Shown here piece by piece: positions 6,238 to 10,079 of a DNA stretch of 10,079 nucleotides. The notes under the pieces are model-generated. The model was not told the origin of the DNA. It made no database searches and worked only from the letters and a program-made list of their open reading frames with translations. A program made the translations under genes and the position numbers. The DNA is from JBOFDK01 sp051656485. GTDB taxonomy: Bacteria > Bacillota > Clostridia > Lachnospirales > Cellulosilyticaceae. Each line of letters opens with the position of its first letter. Position 1 is the first letter of the stretch. The DNA is taken from positions 1-10,079 of the forward strand of contig JBOGBZ010000192.1 of assembly GCA_051656485.1 (NCBI GenBank), given 5' to 3'.

Positions 6238-6808
6238 TTTCTTTACTTCCTTCCTTACTCATCTTCATACGTTGTTCTTTATTTGCACATTGAATCCCTT
6301 TATAAAGTACCATCCCTGGTAAGAGACGAATCAGTAGATCACCAATACTCAATATGCTATAACCTATATCAAAAATATCTGTCAGATACTTTGCCTTTGT
6401 CCATTCATTGCCCAAAATATGTAATTGATCTGCGACCCCAAAGGCTTCTTTACTCACATACCCCGTTAGATAGGATAAGCTTGGAAAGACTGGCATGTAC
6501 CCACCATTTGCTGCGATAGCCACATCATTACACCAGCCACCTACAAGAACGCATATTGCGCCTATAAGGGCATACTTCGCCAGATCATAGCGAAAGACGA
6601 TAAAAAGCGTCGTACACAAATAAATACTTTTAAAAACAGCTGCATAAGGTAAAAAAGCATAATTGCCTGCAAATAAACTCATTTGAATACACCAATAAAT
6701 GATTTCGCAAACAAAAAGTGGATAAAAAGCCTTTTCCATCACTACAACATTTACTTTATAGCCTTTTATCTTGCTTATAAGCAATGCAACAAGTATCGTT
6801 TCTAGCAT
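6230..6808 (-). CDS. DUF5317-like membrane protein, first gene of the agr operon
   Basis: A 192-residue membrane protein with about five hydrophobic segments (1-13, 28-48, 54-72, 77-98 and 150-170) and a basic C-terminal tail. The segment NDVAIAANGGYMPV (94-107), then ILGNEW (131-136) and YSILSIGDLLI (150-160), follow the pattern I know for DUF5317, a bacterial family without known function. An in-frame ATG lies upstream at 6829, but AAAGGAG (6814-6820) sits five bases before the ATG at 6808, and homologues start near this LxxxxL segment, so 6808 is chosen. The last eight bases overlap the next gene, indicating coupling. A candidate promoter lies just upstream. Its place at the head of an agrBD operon suggests a role with the peptide signal, but that is inference. 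Confidence 0.8.
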   Translation of the reverse strand: MLETILVALLISKIKGYKVNVVVMEKAFYPLFVCEIIYWCIQMSLFAGNYAFLPYAAVFKSIYLCTTLFIVFRYDLAKYALIGAICVLVGGWCNDVAIAANGGYMPVFPSLSYLTGYVSKEAFGVADQLHILGNEWTKAKYLTDIFDIGYSILSIGDLLIRLLPGMVLYKGIQCANKEQRMKMSKEGSKENV

Positions 6809-6864
6809 GTGTTCTCCTTTATCTGTCATGTCGAATAATCGTTTTTTTTTGTTATTTTTACATC

Positions 6865-6893
6865 ATTGTACTATAATTTATCTTTTGTGACTA
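6865..6893 (-). promoter_or_regulatory. Candidate promoter of the DUF5317-agrBD operon
   Basis: On the minus strand TAGTCA (6888-6893), 17 bases, TACAAT (6865-6870), within a 142-base AT-rich gap after the helicase gene. Four of six and five of six bases match sigma-A. No AgrA-type direct repeats were recognised. No hairpin terminator is visible between the helicase stop and this site, so readthrough from the helicase gene is possible. Confidence 0.4.
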
Positions 6894-6950
6894 CAATTTC
6901 TTTGAATTTTTATTTTTCTTTTACTATTTTGTACGAAAATTTATACTCTA

Positions 6951-9900
6951 CTAGATACTTTGCACAATCTTCTCCATGCTTTTCTGTCGATTCATATAAA
7001 ACGCCGTAGCACTTATATGGATAAATTGCCAACCGATGCGCTCAAGCACTGCTTGTCTTGCGATTTCTTCATCTAATGCCACTTCTTCCTGCCACTTCTC
7101 ACTATCACATATGAGTCGCACTTGCTTACCGTCTTTAGCTACCACAAGCCCTGTAAGTAGTTCTCCTGATGGCTTATGTGACTTCACTTCAAACCCTAGT
7201 GATTCAAGTTCTTCTTTGATCATGGCATCAAACTCAGCTAGTGGTTCCTCATAACTCACCACATCTTTTTCACTTTCTTTGCCTACATTATAACAATATT
7301 GGAAGAGCTCTGTACGGATGTCCTCTTCTTTTAGTTGTGTCGTTGGATCAAAAGAATGACACAAGAAGACTTGTTCACGTCCTCTACTCATGGCTACGTT
7401 ATAACGCTTTTTATAAAGATTATCTGTGCCATAAGTCATAAGTCTTAGCAGCTCACCTTTTGGCGCTGTATCTACAAAGGATATAAAGATAATATCTCTT
7501 TCATCCCCTTGGAAGTGTGAAGGATTCCCGCATAAAATATGTCTTTTCTCATAAGCTGTGGCAGTCATCTCTTTTTGAAGCATTTGGTCAATGCAGCTTG
7601 CTTGCTTATCACCTTTTAAACTGATGACACCGAAGCTCTTACCTTCGTATGCTGGATTGTCACAGCACCTTAAGATTTGCTGAACGATTGTACGTGCTTC
7701 TTTTTCATTGACCTGTCCTTTTTCTGTGGCATCTTCTACATAGACCATCTGAAGGGGTGGCTGAATGACTTTACTACTTTCTCGTAGTGGTTCGATTTGG
7801 CCATTATAAGCCAGTGCATTGGAGTAGCCGATAATTTCTGGCACACATCTGAAGTGCTCTTTTAGCTTCACCGGTTGATACCCTGATAATTGGGCTAAAT
7901 CATACAGTGAGAAACGCCCTGAGTACAAGTAGTAATTCGGCATATCTTCTAAGTACGTCTTCACGAGACGTTCCATCTCTTCCGCACGTTCACCGATAGC
8001 TAGTGGACTTACTTGCTCATGGTCCCCAACGATAAGTATTTGTTTTCCTAGATATAGTGCCACAAGTGCCATCATATCTGCTTGACTTGCTTCATCGATA
8101 ATGACCACATCAAACTTATTTTCTCTTGGATCAAAATGATCTGCTACTTTATTTAATGGCATAATCCATACCGGTACCGCCTTCTGACATTTAGGCATCA
8201 ATTTTCTGGCTTCCGCACGTAAAATTTCTGTTTGCTTTCCTTTACCTGCACCCATACGCATCATCAATTGTTTCCAACCTTCAATAGCCTGTACTTCACT
8301 ACGGTTAGCATCAAAGTCTACGAGCTTATGTAGCCACGCTTTGTCCACTGTCAGATGTAACGTATAGTGTTGCAGACGCTTTTCTACTTCAGCCATTTCT
8401 TCCTTCACCATCGTTACCGTACGTTCATGACGTTTTTCAAGCATTTCTTTGAATTGGAGCCATAACCATGCTTCTTCTATATTAGTCGGGCATACTTCTG
8501 GTTCTGTAACCATAGGCATACGCAGCCTCTCTGCCCATCCTGGTGCTGCAAAGCTTAGCTTTTCTAGGAGTTCTTCTCTTTCGATGAAAAGGGCGGTCTT
8601 TTCTTTGGCCCTCTGAATCTCTTCATAGTATTTTTTGTAGCGTTCTAAATCGCCAGTGCGTAGCGCCATCTTTAGCCCCATCAGACATTCACTTTTCGTA
8701 CTTTCAGTGTAGTCTTGGATAGCCCGCTCCATCGCCTGCTTACAGTCTTTTCCATAAGCTTTTTGTAAGCTATCGATTTTGTATTGCAGCAAGTCACACA
8801 CTTCACCTATAAAGGTTTCTTTGATGTACTGAATCTCACTGCCTACTTCGATGTCTAGTGCTTGATTTTCTAATACAGCGTTGCACTCAAGTCCTAGGTT
8901 TTCTAGACGTTTAAGCATGGGTAGCCACTTTTTCTTATACCACTCTAAGTAACGACTAATCGCTTCGCCGTACTTTTGGCACCCCACTTCAAACTGCTCG
9001 CCCATTTCTTTCACAGCGGGTGCACCTAATGCTGTCATTTGTCTTTCCCATTTCAACTTAAGGTTTTCTCGCTTTTCCTCAAGGACTGTGTGATGGATCA
9101 GTGTCTCAAACTCTGCCATCGTCTCTGGCTGTCTGCCATTAATACGGCTCGCCCCCACCACTGCTTTGATCTGCGGATTAAATAGAAGCATCATCTTCGA
9201 TAACTTCCCGCCACCTTGCAGCTTCTGATTGATCTTACTATACACATCCAATGGTTTAATCTTACTATCCACTGGTAAAATCTGCGGTTCTCTTGCTAGA
9301 ATCTCATCTGCATAAGTCATACTCAGCTGATACACTTCTTTAATGTCACTGACAAGACTCTGCCACTTCTCCTTCGCCTTATCATCCTTGCCGGCTTCTA
9401 ACACATGGGCACACCACTTCTCGTCATGGCGAATGCCTTCTTTTAAGACTTCTAATGCAGCCATAAGTTCTTTTAAGCTTTCCTCTGTCATTTCTTCTGA
9501 AGGCTTAAAGTACTTCTCAAAAAGTGGGGCTGTCTTTTTCTTACACTTTTTCTCATGTTCAGTAAACGTAGTGAGTGCTTCAGGTGTCAGCAGTTCACTG
9601 ACTGCCACTGGCCATTTGCAAATAATCTCATCTTCTTCAGTGAGCATGCCTTGCATCTCATAAAGCTTCTGTACTTTATCTTCACCTAAAGGGAAGAGGG
9701 CACCATGTCTTACAGGTCCTATCAGCCACTCACACGCTTCACGATGTGCATCCACGTATTTTGCAGCATCCACTGCCTTATACATTTTCCCTGCTACTTT
9801 TAAAGGTGTATATTCATTAAGCTTTAAGCTCTTGAGTTCACCCTTTAGTTTGTCTAACGTACGTACGCACGCTTCTCTATTTTTTTCATACATCGCCACA

Positions 9901-10079
9901 CGTCTTGTTAGTTCGCTACGCTCTAAGGTACCACGCTTATCTTGTATCACCTCTAAGCTTTTCTCCAGCTCTTTGCGGCTTTCTGCATCGCCAAGTACAC
10001 TTACACACAGGGATTGTAAATCCTTTGGCACTTGATTTTTAAGGACGGCTAAAGCTTTTTCACTATAACTCGTCACCAG
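6951..10079 (-). CDS. Large superfamily 1 (AAA_11/AAA_12, Upf1-like) helicase with C-terminal Vsr/DUF559-like domain (partial, 5' end missing)
   Basis: The frame stays open to the right edge, so the real start and the Walker A motif lie outside; 1043 codons before the stop are present. Residues here are numbered from the GTG at 10076, which is not taken as the start because VTSYSEKALAVL just there is helicase motif Ia, which follows Walker A by a few residues. Residues about 50-600 are a charged, helix-rich, probably coiled-coil insertion. Helicase motifs resume: II VVIIDEASQAD (657-667), III LIVGDHEQVSP (681-691), IV LKEHFRCVPE (738-747), V HFQGDERDIIFIS (854-866) and VI YNVAMSRGR (892-900). 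The C-terminus (about 945-1041) has the fold pattern of a Vsr/DUF559-type nuclease, including AVLERIGWQFIHI (1009-1021). The usual RIDLVV aspartate is Gly976 and the glutamate of ECD is Ile989, so cleavage activity is doubtful. It likely unwinds or translocates on nucleic acid; the biological role is unknown. No linked restriction or defence gene is visible. Confidence 0.9.
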   Translation of the reverse strand: MVTSYSEKALAVLKNQVPKDLQSLCVSVLGDAESRKELEKSLEVIQDKRGTLERSELTRRVAMYEKNREACVRTLDKLKGELKSLKLNEYTPLKVAGKMYKAVDAAKYVDAHREACEWLIGPVRHGALFPLGEDKVQKLYEMQGMLTEEDEIICKWPVAVSELLTPEALTTFTEHEKKCKKKTAPLFEKYFKPSEEMTEESLKELMAALEVLKEGIRHDEKWCAHVLEAGKDDKAKEKWQSLVSDIKEVYQLSMTYADEILAREPQILPVDSKIKPLDVYSKINQKLQGGGKLSKMMLLFNPQIKAVVGASRINGRQPETMAEFETLIHHTVLEEKRENLKLKWERQMTALGAPAVKEMGEQFEVGCQKYGEAISRYLEWYKKKWLPMLKRLENLGLECNAVLENQALDIEVGSEIQYIKETFIGEVCDLLQYKIDSLQKAYGKDCKQAMERAIQDYTESTKSECLMGLKMALRTGDLERYKKYYEEIQRAKEKTALFIEREELLEKLSFAAPGWAERLRMPMVTEPEVCPTNIEEAWLWLQFKEMLEKRHERTVTMVKEEMAEVEKRLQHYTLHLTVDKAWLHKLVDFDANRSEVQAIEGWKQLMMRMGAGKGKQTEILRAEARKLMPKCQKAVPVWIMPLNKVADHFDPRENKFDVVIIDEASQADMMALVALYLGKQILIVGDHEQVSPLAIGERAEEMERLVKTYLEDMPNYYLYSGRFSLYDLAQLSGYQPVKLKEHFRCVPEIIGYSNALAYNGQIEPLRESSKVIQPPLQMVYVEDATEKGQVNEKEARTIVQQILRCCDNPAYEGKSFGVISLKGDKQASCIDQMLQKEMTATAYEKRHILCGNPSHFQGDERDIIFISFVDTAPKGELLRLMTYGTDNLYKKRYNVAMSRGREQVFLCHSFDPTTQLKEEDIRTELFQYCYNVGKESEKDVVSYEEPLAEFDAMIKEELESLGFEVKSHKPSGELLTGLVVAKDGKQVRLICDSEKWQEEVALDEEIARQAVLERIGWQFIHISATAFYMNRQKSMEKIVQSI

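Noticed and set aside
6832..6845. CGAATAATCGTTTT near the agr operon start as a second LexA box
   Set aside because: Both half-sites deviate from GAAC/GTTC, and it lies in an AT-rich stretch where such matches are expected by chance.
9343..10035. Plus-strand Ser-rich open frames over the helicase
   Set aside because: They are shadows of the Lys/Glu-rich helicase coding strand, with composition typical of antisense frames.
10074..10076. GTG as the start codon of the helicase
   Set aside because: The frame is open to the window edge and the residues at this point are helicase motif Ia, so Walker A and the true start must lie upstream outside the window.
6951..10079. Calling the helicase a known phage-defence system
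   Set aside because: No methylase, restriction subunit or other defence gene accompanies it in the window, and the helicase family alone is not diagnostic.

Overview
The window is AT-rich DNA from a low-GC, anaerobic Bacillota, most likely a Clostridia or Lachnospiraceae-type organism. This rests on a class III (oxygen-sensitive) ribonucleotide reductase, an AgrB/AgrD cyclic-peptide system whose peptide resembles clostridial AgrDs, a Gram-positive LexA (Cheo) box, purine-rich Shine-Dalgarno sites and very short spacing within operons. No rRNA, tRNA, CRISPR array, insertion sequence or phage gene was seen.

Layout from left to right. (1) Positions 1-701, minus strand: the N-terminal 233 codons of nrdD, cut by the left edge. 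(2) Positions 702-1150: a divergent regulatory region. It holds a strong sigma-A promoter for nrdD, a weaker distal promoter with an NrdR-box-like palindrome, and on the plus strand a LexA operator inside a promoter. (3) Positions 1160-3217, plus strand: a two-gene operon encoding a radical SAM protein with a helix-hairpin-helix domain and its partner, a DUF4130-type protein. The pair is linked by family context to DNA repair, and the LexA box is direct support for SOS control. A terminator hairpin is built from the last codons of this operon and of the convergent gene. (4) Positions 3221-4888, minus strand: a six-TM GGDEF plus HD-GYP protein of cyclic-di-GMP metabolism. (5) Positions 4959-6808, minus strand: a tightly packed four-gene operon. 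It runs DUF5317-like membrane protein, small five-TM protein, agrB and a 44-residue agrD. No AgrC kinase or AgrA regulator is present in the window. (6) Positions 6951-10079, minus strand: the C-terminal 1043 codons of a very large superfamily 1 (AAA_11/AAA_12, Upf1-like) helicase. It has a long helical insertion and a C-terminal Vsr/DUF559-like nuclease fold whose catalytic positions look substituted. Its 5' end, including Walker A, lies past the right edge.

How the parts may work together. The agr operon should make and export a thiolactone peptide signal. The membrane c-di-GMP enzyme follows it on the same strand, separated only by a strong hairpin, so coupling of peptide signalling to c-di-GMP turnover is a reasonable hypothesis but only an inference. 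The radical SAM/DUF4130 pair is best read as a DNA-damage-inducible module of unknown chemistry. The helicase resembles large nucleic-acid helicases often seen in accessory regions, but nothing in the window shows that it is a defence gene.
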